Shown here piece after piece: positions 44,768-52,739 of a DNA stretch of 64,000 nucleotides. The DNA is from Actinomadura nitritigenes (GTDB taxonomy: Bacteria; Actinomycetota; Actinomycetes; Streptosporangiales; Streptosporangiaceae). The DNA lies in the NCBI RefSeq assembly GCF_017573545.1, contig NZ_JAGEOK010000017.1:62001-126000 (forward strand), read 5' to 3'. The position numbers and the translations under genes are program-made. Under the pieces are notes generated by a model, which did no database searches, was not told the DNA's origin, and was given only the letters and a program-made list of their open reading frames with translations. Every line of letters starts with the position of its first letter. Position 1 is the stretch's first letter.

Positions 44768-46651
44768 ATGCCCACGCTCAACCTCGGCATCCTCGCGCAC
44801 GTCGACGCGGGAAAGACCAGCCTGACCGAACGGCTGCTGTTCGACACCGGCGCGATCGCCCGGCTCGGCAGCGTCGACGCCGGCGACACCCGGACCGACC
44901 GCGGCGACCTGGAACGCGCGCGCGGCATCACGATCCGGTCGGCCGTCGCGCCGTTCCGGCTCGGCGCGCTGCGCGTCAACCTGATCGACACCCCCGGGCA
45001 CGCCGACTTCGCCGCCGAGGTCGAGCGGGCCCTCGGCGTGCTCGACGGCGCCGTCCTGGTGCTGTCGGCCGTCGAAGGCGTGCAGGCGCGGACCCGGGTG
45101 CTGCTGCGGGCGCTGCGCGCGCTCGCGCTGCCCACCCTGATCTTCGTGAACAAGATCGACCGCGCCGGCGCCGACCCGGACGCGGTGCTCGCCGCGCTCG
45201 GCCGCCGGCCGGGCGTCCAGCCCGTCCCGCTGAACCGGGTGCGGGACGGGCGGGCCGTGCCCTGCCCGCCGCCGGTCGAGATCCTCGCGGACGGCGACGA
45301 CGCCCTGCTCGCCGACTACGTGGACGGCCGCGCCACCCCGCCGGACGCCGTGCGGGCGTCGCTGCGCGCGCAGACCGCCGCCGGGACCGTCCAGCCGCTG
45401 TACTTCGGCTCCGCGACGACCGGCGCGGGCGTCGCCGACCTGCTCGGCGGGATCGCGTCCCTGCTGCCTCCCGCCGGGCCCGGCGACGGTGAGACGCGCG
45501 GCACCGTGTTCGCCGTGGAGCGCACCGCGTCGGGTGAGCGCCTCTCCCACCTGCGGCTGTTCTCCGGCGAGCTGCGCCCGCGCCAGACCGTCGCGTTCGC
45601 GGGCGGACGCGGCGGGCGCATCACCGGGCTGGACGTCGCCGGCGCCCCCGGCGAGCCGCTGACCGCCGGGAACATCGCCGCCGTCCGGGGCCTCGCCGCC
45701 GCCCGCGTCGGCGACCGGATCGGCCCGCCCGTCCGGGACGTCCCGCCGTTCCCGCCGCCGTCGCTGGAGACCGTCGTCCGCGCCCGCCGCCCCGCCGACG
45801 CGGGACGGCTGCGCGCAGCGCTCCTCGACCTCGCCGACGAGGACCCGCTGATCCGCGCCCGGCCCGCCCCGTCCGGAGCGACGTCGGTGCTGCTGTACGG
45901 GGAGGTGCAGAAGGAGGTCATCGCGGCGCGGCTGCTCGCCGAGGCCGGTGTCGAGGCCGTCTTCGAGGAGAGCCGCACCGTCTACGCCGAGCGCCCGGCC
46001 GGCACCGGCGAGGCCGCCGAGGAGATGGACTGGCGGCGCCGCGTGCCCGACTTCTGGGCGAGCGTCGGGCTGCGCGTCGAACCCGCGCCGCGCGGCTCGG
46101 GCAACGCGTTCCGCCGCGACACCGAGCCGGGCGCGCTGCCGCACGCCTTCGACCGCGCGATCGAGGAGACCGTCCACCGCACCCTGGAGCAGGGCCTTCA
46201 CGGCTGGCCGGTGACCGACTGCGCCGTGGTGCTGACCCGGTCGGGGTTCGCCGGTCCGGTCAGCACCGCCGCCGACTTCCGCGGCCTGACGCCGCTGATC
46301 CTCATGGCGGCCCTCGCGCGCGCGGGCACCCGCGTGTACGAGCCGTGCCACGCGTTCGAGGCGGAGGTGCCCGGCGACGCGCTCAGCCCCGTCCTCGCCG
46401 CGCTCGGCACCCTCGGCGCCGCGGCCGTCGAGCCCGCGCCCGGACCCGGCGGCTGGACGATCAAGGGCGAGATCCCCGCAGGGCGCGCGCGGGAGGCGGA
46501 GGCGGCGCTGCCCGCGCTCACCCGGGGCGAGGGCACCTGGTGGTCCGAGCCGTCCGGCGAGCGCCCGGTCACCGGCGCGCCGCCCTCGCGCCCCCGCACC
46601 GGCGGCGACCCCCTCGACCGCGCCGCCTACCTCCGCCACCTCGGCCGCTGA
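44768..46651 (+). CDS. Tetracycline-resistance ribosomal protection protein-like GTPase (Tet(M)/OtrA type)
   Basis: 627-residue translation GTPase, about the length of Tet(M). G1 AHVDAGKT (residues 10-17), switch RGITIRSA, G3 DTPGHADF, G4 NKIDRAG, then EF-G-like domains II-V; the C-terminal part contains LEQGLHGWPVTDCAVVLTRSGF. The family releases tetracyclines from the ribosome. It could be true resistance or a housekeeping or producer-associated variant; no tetracycline biosynthesis genes lie nearby. GAGGA lies 10-12 bases upstream of the ATG, a weak site. Confidence 0.88.
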   Translation: MPTLNLGILAHVDAGKTSLTERLLFDTGAIARLGSVDAGDTRTDRGDLERARGITIRSAVAPFRLGALRVNLIDTPGHADFAAEVERALGVLDGAVLVLSAVEGVQARTRVLLRALRALALPTLIFVNKIDRAGADPDAVLAALGRRPGVQPVPLNRVRDGRAVPCPPPVEILADGDDALLADYVDGRATPPDAVRASLRAQTAAGTVQPLYFGSATTGAGVADLLGGIASLLPPAGPGDGETRGTVFAVERTASGERLSHLRLFSGELRPRQTVAFAGGRGGRITGLDVAGAPGEPLTAGNIAAVRGLAAARVGDRIGPPVRDVPPFPPPSLETVVRARRPADAGRLRAALLDLADEDPLIRARPAPSGATSVLLYGEVQKEVIAARLLAEAGVEAVFEESRTVYAERPAGTGEAAEEMDWRRRVPDFWASVGLRVEPAPRGSGNAFRRDTEPGALPHAFDRAIEETVHRTLEQGLHGWPVTDCAVVLTRSGFAGPVSTAADFRGLTPLILMAALARAGTRVYEPCHAFEAEVPGDALSPVLAALGTLGAAAVEPAPGPGGWTIKGEIPAGRAREAEAALPALTRGEGTWWSEPSGERPVTGAPPSRPRTGGDPLDRAAYLRHLGR

Positions 46652-46680
46652 CCGCCCGGAATCACACCGCCCCGGAGCAC

Positions 46681-46721
46681 GGCGGCCCGATCAGCCCGCC
46701 CCGATCACCCCGCTCCGGTCA
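46681..46721 (-). repeat. 14-bp tandem repeat with stop codons after the oxidoreductase gene
   Basis: Plus-strand units CCCCGCTCCGGTCA (46708-46721, containing the gene's stop), GCCCGCCCCGATCA (46694-46707) and GGCGGCCCGATCA (46681-46693). Each ends in TCA, which is TGA on the coding strand; period 14 puts TGA in all three frames. Confidence 0.85.
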
Positions 46722-47663
46722 CACCGTGAGGACGATCTTGCCGGACACCCGTCCCGTCTCGCCCCGCTCGTGCGCCTTCGCGGCGTCCTCCAGCGGGAGC
46801 ACCGTGTCGATCTCGGCTCGCAGCCGCCCGGACCCCGCCAGCTCGGCGATCTGCGTCATGGCGTGGAAGTCGGGCTCGACGAGCAGCGTCTCGAAGCGGA
46901 CGCCGCGCTCGGCGGCCTGCTCCGCCATCGAGGCCGGCTGGGCGCGCCCGGCGATCGTCACCAGCACGCCTCCGGGCCGCATGGTGCGCAGCGAGCGCGG
47001 CGCGTAGTCGCCGCCGATCGTGTCGAGCACCACGTCCACGTCCTGCGCGGCCTCGGCGAAGTCGGCGTTCCGGTAGTCGATCGCCTCGTCCACGCCGATG
47101 TCGCGCAGGAAATCGTGCTTCGGCGCGCTCGCCGTCCCGATGACGTGCGCGCCCCTCGCCTTGGCGATCTGCACCGCGAGGTGCCCGACCCCGCCCGCCG
47201 CCGCGTGGACGAGGACGCGCTGCCCCTCCCGGACGTCCGCCGTGTCCACCAGCGCCTGCCACGCCGTCAGCGCGGCCAGCGGCAGCGCGCCCGCCTGCAC
47301 GTGGTCGATCCCGGCCGGCTTGCGCACGAACGTCCGCGACGGCGCCACGACGTACTCGGCGTGCGAGCCCACGCCGTGCGGGTAGCGGAGCATGCCGAAC
47401 ACCTCGTCGCCCGGCTTGTGGATCGTCACCCCGAACCCGACCTCCTCCACCACGCCGGACACGTCCCAGCCCAGCGTGAACGGCGGGTCCGGAAGGAAGA
47501 TCTTCAGCGCCCGGTGCTTCCAGTCGGTCGGGTTCACCCCGGCGGCCCGCACCCGGACCAGCACCTCGGTGGGCCCGGGTTCCGGCCGCTCGACCTCGAC
47601 CAGCTTCAGCACCTCGGGCCCGCCCAGGACGTCCTGCCTGATCGCCCGCATCCGCTCCAACAT
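46719..47663 (-). CDS. NADP-dependent quinone oxidoreductase-like protein (MDR superfamily)
   Basis: 314 residues. GroES-like half (AAGVNPTDWKHRA, LGWDVSGVVEEVG) and nucleotide-binding half (VLVHAAAGGVGHLAVQIAKARG), plus LDTIGGDYAPRSL. The zinc-free quinone-reductase pattern is evident. The ATG at 47663 has GAGGAG upstream; an upstream in-frame start at 47765 is rejected. A perfect inverted repeat lies 64 bp upstream. Confidence 0.9.
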   Translation of the reverse strand: MLERMRAIRQDVLGGPEVLKLVEVERPEPGPTEVLVRVRAAGVNPTDWKHRALKIFLPDPPFTLGWDVSGVVEEVGFGVTIHKPGDEVFGMLRYPHGVGSHAEYVVAPSRTFVRKPAGIDHVQAGALPLAALTAWQALVDTADVREGQRVLVHAAAGGVGHLAVQIAKARGAHVIGTASAPKHDFLRDIGVDEAIDYRNADFAEAAQDVDVVLDTIGGDYAPRSLRTMRPGGVLVTIAGRAQPASMAEQAAERGVRFETLLVEPDFHAMTQIAELAGSGRLRAEIDTVLPLEDAAKAHERGETGRVSGKIVLTV

Positions 47664-47726
47664 GGCGTTACTCCTCTTCTCGGTTGCGACGCACTCACTC
47701 TGCCCGGCCGTCGCCGCTGCAAAAAG

Positions 47727-47740
47727 TGGCGAGATCGCCA
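47727..47740. promoter_or_regulatory. Palindromic operator candidate upstream of the oxidoreductase gene
   Basis: TGGCGA-GA-TCGCCA is a perfect inverted repeat in the 153-bp gap between the oxidoreductase and Uma2 genes, next to an AAAAA run. Confidence 0.4.
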
Positions 47741-47816
47741 ACAACTGAAAGGATCTGGCCACCACCCCGCCGGCCGTGCACGACCGGCGGCCGACCGGTG
47801 CCCGTCCGGGACGTCG

Positions 47817-48401
47817 TCAGTCCATCTCGGACAGGCGGACGGGGTCGAAGCTGATCGGGAACGGCGCGTCCAGCGTCACCGTCTCGCCGGAGCGCGCCCT
47901 GCCCGCGACCTCGTACCGGCCGCCGGCCAGCTCCAGCAGCGTGATCGACGGGCGGGGCTCCAGGTCGACGATCCAGTAGTGCGGGATGCCGGTCGCCGCG
48001 TACTCCTCGACCTTGCGGACGCGGTCGATCTGCTCGTTCACCGTGCGGGGCGTCACGACCTCGGCGACCAGCATCAGGTCGGGGCCGTAGTAGGTGCGGG
48101 TCTGCCGCTCCAGCGCGGCGCGCGCCACGTCGCGGGCGACGGCGAACACGTCCGGCTTGCGGACGCCGGCCGGGGTCGTGACGTCCTGCGGCGCGCCCGC
48201 GACGTGGACGTCCGCGTCGGCCTGCCGCGCCGCGTCCTTCAGGATCGCCTTCAGCGCGTCGGCCGCGTGGTCGTGCCACAGGTCGCCCGGCAGCTCGTTC
48301 AGCCAGCCGTCGGCCAGCTCGTAGCGCCGGCCCTCCTCGGGCATCGCGTCCAGGTCGTACAGCGTGTACGGGCCGTGCGCACGCCCCGCTGTCCCGCCCA
48401 T
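47817..48401 (-). CDS. Uma2 family (DUF820) restriction-endonuclease-fold protein
   Basis: 194 residues. PD-(D/E)xK-type pattern of Uma2: RRYELADGWL, RKPDVFAVA, LMLVAEVVTPRTVNEQIDRVRKVEEYAATGIPHYWIVD. This family is expanded in actinobacteria and cyanobacteria and is often carried on mobile DNA; activity is rarely shown. Stand-alone gene with a G-rich ribosome site. No partner methylase is present. Confidence 0.88.
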   Translation of the reverse strand: MGGTAGRAHGPYTLYDLDAMPEEGRRYELADGWLNELPGDLWHDHAADALKAILKDAARQADADVHVAGAPQDVTTPAGVRKPDVFAVARDVARAALERQTRTYYGPDLMLVAEVVTPRTVNEQIDRVRKVEEYAATGIPHYWIVDLEPRPSITLLELAGGRYEVAGRARSGETVTLDAPFPISFDPVRLSEMD

Positions 48402-48521
48402 GACCGTCCCCCCTCAATCAACGGGCTGATCCGAATCTACCGGCCGGACGCCCGCGAGTCCGGCACCCATGATCGCGAGTCGATCCCGGGAAATCTCTCG
48501 CAAACCGAGCGAGATCGAGTT

Positions 48522-48535
48522 AAGATACATCGCGA
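48522..48535 (+). promoter_or_regulatory. Candidate PadR-type operator upstream of DUF1707 gene
   Basis: AAGATACATCGCGA matches AAGATGTATCGCGA (14595-14608) at 12 of 14 bases; the two differing bases are central. It lies 69 bp before the DUF1707 start. Confidence 0.5.
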
Positions 48536-48603
48536 CTCTGCTTGACCCTCCACCCGCCGGAGGGTCCAGGCTGCGGGGAGAACCGCCGCGAAGGAGATGT
48601 GAG

Positions 48604-49158
48604 ATGACCGTCGAGCAGCGAAAGGGCCTGCGCGCCTCGGACGGCGACCGCGACCGGGTCCTCGTCCGGCTGCACACCGCCTACGCCGAAGGCCGGCTCA
48701 CCGAGGCCGAGCTGGACGAGCGCATCGACCACGCCCTCGCCGCCCGGACCCAGGCCGACCTGGCCGAGGTCTCCTCCGACCTGCCGGACGCGCAGGCCGC
48801 AGTCGCCCCCGCCGAGCGCGGCCCCGCCGGGCGCTTCCAGATGGCCTACAAGAGCACCGTCCGCCGCACCGGCCGCTGGCGCCTCCCCGAGAGGTACACC
48901 ACCGTCGTCTACAAGGGGCATTCCCTGCTCGACCTGCGGGCCGCCGAACTCGACGGGCCCGTCACCACGATCCGCGTCCTCGCCTACAAGTCGACGGTCG
49001 AGGTGATCGTCCCGCCGGGCGTCCGGGTGGAGAGCGGCGGAATGGGGGTCTCCGCGGACCTGCACGGCGCCCCGGGGCCCGACGCCCCGGTCGTCCACAT
49101 CCAGGGATTCGCCTACAAGGGGGAGATCGTGGCGAAAGATCGGATCTGTCCGGCCTGA
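48604..49158 (+). CDS. DUF1707 domain protein with beta-strand C-terminal domain
   Basis: 184 residues. The DUF1707 segment (about 8-62) is LRASDGDRDRVLVRLHTAYAEGRLTEAELDERIDHALAART. The C-terminal ~100 residues form repeated short strands (FQMAYKSTVRR, TTVVYKGHSLLDL, RVLAYKSTVEV, IQGFAYKGEIV), reminiscent of cell-wall-active/LiaF-type or DUF4097-like folds. No membrane helix. AAGGAG lies 8 bases upstream of the ATG. Probably an envelope-stress-related protein; the operator shared with DUF4097/PadR supports this. Confidence 0.85.
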   Translation: MTVEQRKGLRASDGDRDRVLVRLHTAYAEGRLTEAELDERIDHALAARTQADLAEVSSDLPDAQAAVAPAERGPAGRFQMAYKSTVRRTGRWRLPERYTTVVYKGHSLLDLRAAELDGPVTTIRVLAYKSTVEVIVPPGVRVESGGMGVSADLHGAPGPDAPVVHIQGFAYKGEIVAKDRICPA

Positions 49159-49267
49159 GGTGATAGAACGCTCCAGCGGCCTGATCGGCCGCCGTTCGCG
49201 CCGATGTCCCGACAGGGACCGGCGCGGCGCGGTTTCATAGTGTCCCCAGGACCGCGAAGGAGCATGT

Positions 49268-52036
49268 GTGACGGCGAGGACCCCGGAGCGGAACGGCACC
49301 CCGTCCCCGGCCGGTGCGGAGCCCCCTGCCGACGGCCGGCCGGCCGGATCGCGCGCGGTCCGGCGCCGCCTGACGTTCGGCGTCTCCGCCGACCTCGCCG
49401 ACCTTCCGGCGGCCCTGTCGCCCTGGCAGCGCGCCTACGAGGCGTGGCGCGCCGCCGGCATCCGCTGGGGGCACGGGGCGCCGCCCCGCAAGCGCGCCGC
49501 CGCCCCGGATCCCGCCGCCACTGACGCCGCCACTGACGCCGCCACGGACGCTGGGACGGACGCCGGCACGGAGCCCGCAGCCACGGAGCCCGTCGAGCCC
49601 GCGAGCCGTAACGCCATCCGCGCGGACGCCCCGCCCGCCGCAGCGCGCCCCACCCGGCCCGCGAAGACCCGGCCCGCAAAGACCGGTAACGCGAAGAACG
49701 AGAACGCGAAGGCACAGAAGCCGGCGTCCGCCGGGGCGCCGGCGAAGGGCGGTGACGCCGGGTCGGTCGTCGCGGCGGCCACGGCCCCGGCGACGGCGCC
49801 CGCGCAGACGGACGCCGCCGAGGCCCCCGCGGCCGAGGACGAGCCCGCCGCGCGCACCCCGGAGCCGCGGCCGGAGACCGAAGAGACCGCGCCGAGCCGG
49901 GGGACGCGGCGGCTGCGCGTCGCCGTCGCGGGCGCCGCCGGGCTGGTGGTCGTCGCGGGCGGCGCGCTGTTCGCGCTCGACCAGGGCGGCGGCCCGAAGA
50001 AGCCGCGGCCGCCCGCCGCCGTCCCGGCGGGCGCGCTGTTCGGAACCGACCCGGCGGCCACGACGGACGGCCTCGTCCAGGACCTCGCCGTGGTCACCGC
50101 GTCCGGGCGGAAGGTCGTCGCCGCCGGGACGGAGGGCGACGGCACGCCGGGACGGGAGCGCGCGCGGTTCCTGGTGTCCGCGGACGGCGGGCACGCGTGG
50201 AAGGCGGCGAAGGTGCGCGGCGCGGACGGCTCGGAGCCGCCCGCCGGGGAGCGCCCGCGGCTGGTCGCGGCCGGGGCCGGGAGATGGGCGGCGCTCGGGC
50301 AGTCGCCCGCGGGCACGGTCGTCTGGCTGAGCGGCGGCGGCATGACCTGGACGCGGCACCTCGACACGGCCGCGTTCAAGCCGGGCGACCAGGTGAACGC
50401 GCTGGTCGCGACCGCGCACGGGTTCGTCGCGGTGGGCGCGGCGGGAGGCCGGGCGGTCGTGTGGAGCACCGCCGACGGCCGGGCGTGGCAGCGCGTCGAC
50501 GGGCTGCAAGCCGGAATCACCGGGCTGGACCGGGTCGCCGCGTCCGGCGGCGTGCTCGTGACGCACGGGACGTTCACCCGGAAGGTGACGCGTAAGAAGG
50601 GCAAGAAGACGGTCACACGGACGGTGCGGGGCGACGGCCTGTGGCGGTCCGCGGACGGCGGCCGCACCTGGACGGCGGTGGCCGTCCCGCAGGCGCAGGG
50701 GTCGCTGGGCGCGACGATCGGCCTGGTCGCCGGCCCGGGCGGGTTCGCGACCGTGCGCGAGGGGCAGCGGACGACGGGCCGCAAGAAGCACCGGCGGACG
50801 ACGCGGTTCGGGGTGCTGTTCACCTCCCCGGACGGCCAGAGGTGGCAGGCCGCGGGCCGGATCTCCGTGCCGGGGTACGGCGGCGTCGAGCGGTTCGGCG
50901 GTTCCGCGGCGGGGTTCGGCGTCCTGGTGAAGGGCGCCAGGGGACGGCGCACCGTGCTGCGCAGCGCCGACGGGCGCACCTGGCAGCCGTCCGGGACGGT
51001 GGCGGAGCCGGTGCGCAGCAGCGGCCTGGCGGTCGCGGCCGGCGGCGCGGTCACGGTCGCGGGGCGGCAGGACGACGACGCGTACCTGTCCGGCGTGAAC
51101 CTGGCGGCGGTGCCCGGCGCGGTGCACACCGAGCTGGCGATCCGGTCCCTCGCCGCCGGGCCGGGCCGGGCGGTCGCGGTCGGCAGCACGAACGGCGGCG
51201 CGGCGGTCTGGAGTTCGCCGGACGGCCGGGGCTGGACGCGCGGCCGGGCACCGGCGGCCGCCGGGCGGCTGTCGGACGTGGCGTTCGGCGGGCAGGGCTG
51301 GCTCGCGGTCGGCCGCGCGGACGGCGCGCGGCCCGGCGCCCTGGCGATGACGTCGCGGGACGGTGCGGTCTGGGAGCGCGCGAGGGTGCCCGCGGGCCCG
51401 CTCGCCGCGGTCGCGTCCGGCTCCGCCGGGTACGTGGCGGTCGGCGGCGGCTCCGTGTGGCGGTCGCCGGACCTCAGGACATGGAAGCGCGCGGCGGTCG
51501 CCGGCAACCTCGTCGACGTGGAGTCGACCGGCTCCGGCTACGTGGCGGTCGGCGGGCGCGGCGGGAAACCGGCGGCCTGGACGTCGCCGGACGGTGCGAA
51601 GTGGACGCCCACGGCCGCGGTGCCGCCGGGCGCCGCCCCGCTCTCGCAGGTCGCGGCGCGCGGGAACGCGCTGGTCGCGGCGGGTGCGGGCGGGAGCCTG
51701 CTGGTGTCGCCGGACGCGGGCCGGACGTGGGCGCTGCGCACGCCGCCGGGCGCGCGGCAGGTGACCGCGGCGGCCGCGACCCCGAAGGGTTTCGTGGTGG
51801 CGGTCGCGACCGCGCCGGGCGGCGCGGCCGTGTTCGGTTCACCGGACGGGACCGCGTGGCGGCGGGTGCCCGCGCGGGGGCTCGGCGGCCGGGCCGAGCG
51901 GCGCCTCACCGCGATGACGCCGGCGGGCGCCACGGTCCTGGCCACCGGCACCGGCGTCCGCGACGGCGCCGAGACGCCGCTGCTCTGGCGGGCGCCCGTG
52001 CCGGCGACCGGTGCCGTGCAGGGAGCGAAACCCTAG
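49268..52036 (+). CDS. Large membrane-anchored protein with multiple Asp-box (BNR-like) repeats
   Basis: 922 residues, GTG start with GAAGGAG 5 bases upstream. Residues 1-215 are cytoplasmic, Ala/Pro/Thr-rich, with tandem ATDAATDAATDAGTDAGTEP and RPAKTRPAKTGNAKNENAKA stretches. One transmembrane helix spans about 216-238. Residues 260-922 are extracellular and carry about eleven Asp-boxes (SADGGHAW, STADGRAW, RSADGGRTW, TSPDGQRW, SSPDGRGW, TSRDGAVW, RSPDLRTW, TSPDGAKW, VSPDAGRTW and others), implying one or two sialidase-type beta-propellers. The sialidase Arg triad is not evident. Function unknown; surface binding or sensing is plausible. Confidence 0.8.
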   Translation: MTARTPERNGTPSPAGAEPPADGRPAGSRAVRRRLTFGVSADLADLPAALSPWQRAYEAWRAAGIRWGHGAPPRKRAAAPDPAATDAATDAATDAGTDAGTEPAATEPVEPASRNAIRADAPPAAARPTRPAKTRPAKTGNAKNENAKAQKPASAGAPAKGGDAGSVVAAATAPATAPAQTDAAEAPAAEDEPAARTPEPRPETEETAPSRGTRRLRVAVAGAAGLVVVAGGALFALDQGGGPKKPRPPAAVPAGALFGTDPAATTDGLVQDLAVVTASGRKVVAAGTEGDGTPGRERARFLVSADGGHAWKAAKVRGADGSEPPAGERPRLVAAGAGRWAALGQSPAGTVVWLSGGGMTWTRHLDTAAFKPGDQVNALVATAHGFVAVGAAGGRAVVWSTADGRAWQRVDGLQAGITGLDRVAASGGVLVTHGTFTRKVTRKKGKKTVTRTVRGDGLWRSADGGRTWTAVAVPQAQGSLGATIGLVAGPGGFATVREGQRTTGRKKHRRTTRFGVLFTSPDGQRWQAAGRISVPGYGGVERFGGSAAGFGVLVKGARGRRTVLRSADGRTWQPSGTVAEPVRSSGLAVAAGGAVTVAGRQDDDAYLSGVNLAAVPGAVHTELAIRSLAAGPGRAVAVGSTNGGAAVWSSPDGRGWTRGRAPAAAGRLSDVAFGGQGWLAVGRADGARPGALAMTSRDGAVWERARVPAGPLAAVASGSAGYVAVGGGSVWRSPDLRTWKRAAVAGNLVDVESTGSGYVAVGGRGGKPAAWTSPDGAKWTPTAAVPPGAAPLSQVAARGNALVAAGAGGSLLVSPDAGRTWALRTPPGARQVTAAAATPKGFVVAVATAPGGAAVFGSPDGTAWRRVPARGLGGRAERRLTAMTPAGATVLATGTGVRDGAETPLLWRAPVPATGAVQGAKP

Positions 52037-52088
52037 TCGCGTGCAGGGGGCGGAGCCGTGTGCGGGAGGGCGGGGTGCCGGCGGCGGG

Positions 52089-52169
52089 TCAGCCGTTGCA
52101 GCCGCAGGAGCAGCCCTTCGGGCACGAGCATCCGCCGCCATGTCCGCAACTGCAGTCTTTTTTCGTCAT
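52089..52169 (-). CDS. 26-residue Cys-rich peptide, metallothionein-like
   Basis: Short ORF: ATG at 52169, stop at 52089-52091. The peptide begins MTKKDCSCGHGGG and has seven Cys at 6, 8, 14, 16, 20, 22 and 24, in CSC, CSC, CSC and CGC groups, plus His10; the rest is almost only Gly, Ser and Lys. The C-x-C pattern is that of metallothionein-type Zn/Cu binding. TACGTT (52176-52181) fits a -10 element ending 6 bases before the ATG, as in other apparently leaderless genes here; no ribosome site is seen. Not a family I can name. Chance ORF is the alternative, but the composition argues against it. Confidence 0.62.
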   Translation of the reverse strand: MTKKDCSCGHGGGCSCPKGCSCGCNG

Positions 52170-52242
52170 GAGTGGAACGTAGCCCTTTGGGCGTTTTGGG
52201 GTCTATGGCCCGGGCGGTACGGGGACCTGTCGCCGGGGTGGG

Positions 52243-52347
52243 GGCACGGGCCGTCCGACGGCGGGGGGACGCGCGGACGGCCCGTGCCGGTTCCGGGGCG
52301 GTGCCTGCCTGAGGGCGGTGCCCGCCCGGGGGCGCCCCCAGGCAGGC
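52243..52347. terminator. Hairpin plus three-way-junction structure between small genes
   Basis: GGCACGGGCCGTCCG (52243-52257) pairs exactly with 52274-52288. Then GCCTGCCTG (52303-52311) pairs with CAGGCAGGC (52339-52347), enclosing two small hairpins, GGGCGG/CCGCCC and GGGGGCGCCCCC. It directly follows the stop of the minus-strand membrane protein gene (52357), so termination is the simplest role. The region otherwise holds no gene. Confidence 0.6.
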
Positions 52348-52356
52348 GTGGATGTG

Positions 52357-52545
52357 TCACGCGTGGATGTGCAGGTCCACGCCCAGCAGGATGAGGAACC
52401 ACAGGAACACGGCCAGCAGCGCGCTGCCGACCTGGCGCAGCAGCGGGACGTCGATGTAGCCGCGGTCCCAGGCGATGAACACGCCGATGATGAGATAGAT
52501 GAGGCCGACCAGGCTGATGTGGTGCGACCGATATCGGAACGCCAT
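52357..52545 (-). CDS. Small membrane protein, function unknown
   Basis: 62 residues from ATG 52545 (GAGGAGA about 10 bases upstream). Two hydrophobic helices: about 10-27 (SLVGLIYLIIGVFIAWDRGY) and about 38-56 (ALLAVFLWFLILLGVDL). The C-terminus is HIHA. It resembles short actinobacterial hypothetical membrane proteins. Longer in-frame starts up to 52635 are rejected for lack of a ribosome site. Confidence 0.78.
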   Translation of the reverse strand: MAFRYRSHHISLVGLIYLIIGVFIAWDRGYIDVPLLRQVGSALLAVFLWFLILLGVDLHIHA

Positions 52546-52690
52546 GGGGGACGTCTCCTCCCGGAGGGGGTGTGACGATCGGTCGGTGCCCTGCCCCTCG
52601 CGAGAGAAACACCGTCGGGTTTCCGGATCGCCCACTGACGGTTTTTTCGGTACCGCCGGAAATGGGAGACCCTGATCGCTTCCGGGGCGC

Positions 52691-52739
52691 GGTCACTTCC
52701 CGGGCGCGATCACTCTTCCCGGCCGGTCACTTCCCGGGC
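52691..52739 (-). repeat. Gene-end repeat after the nuclease-fold gene
   Basis: Plus-strand GGTCACTTCCCGGGC at 52725-52739 (last codons and stop of the minus-strand gene) and again at 52691-52705, with a degenerate copy GATCACTCTTCCCGGCC at 52708-52724 between them. On the coding strand each carries TGA, at offsets 0, 17 and 34, so in all three frames. Confidence 0.88.

Noticed and set aside
44768..46651. Antibiotic biosynthesis cluster around the Tet(M)-like gene
   Set aside because: Neighbouring genes are a cupin, an oxidoreductase and Uma2; no polyketide or peptide synthase genes are present.
47817..48401. Uma2 gene as part of a restriction or defence system
   Set aside because: No methylase, helicase or other defence genes adjacent; Uma2 proteins are common lone genes in actinobacteria.
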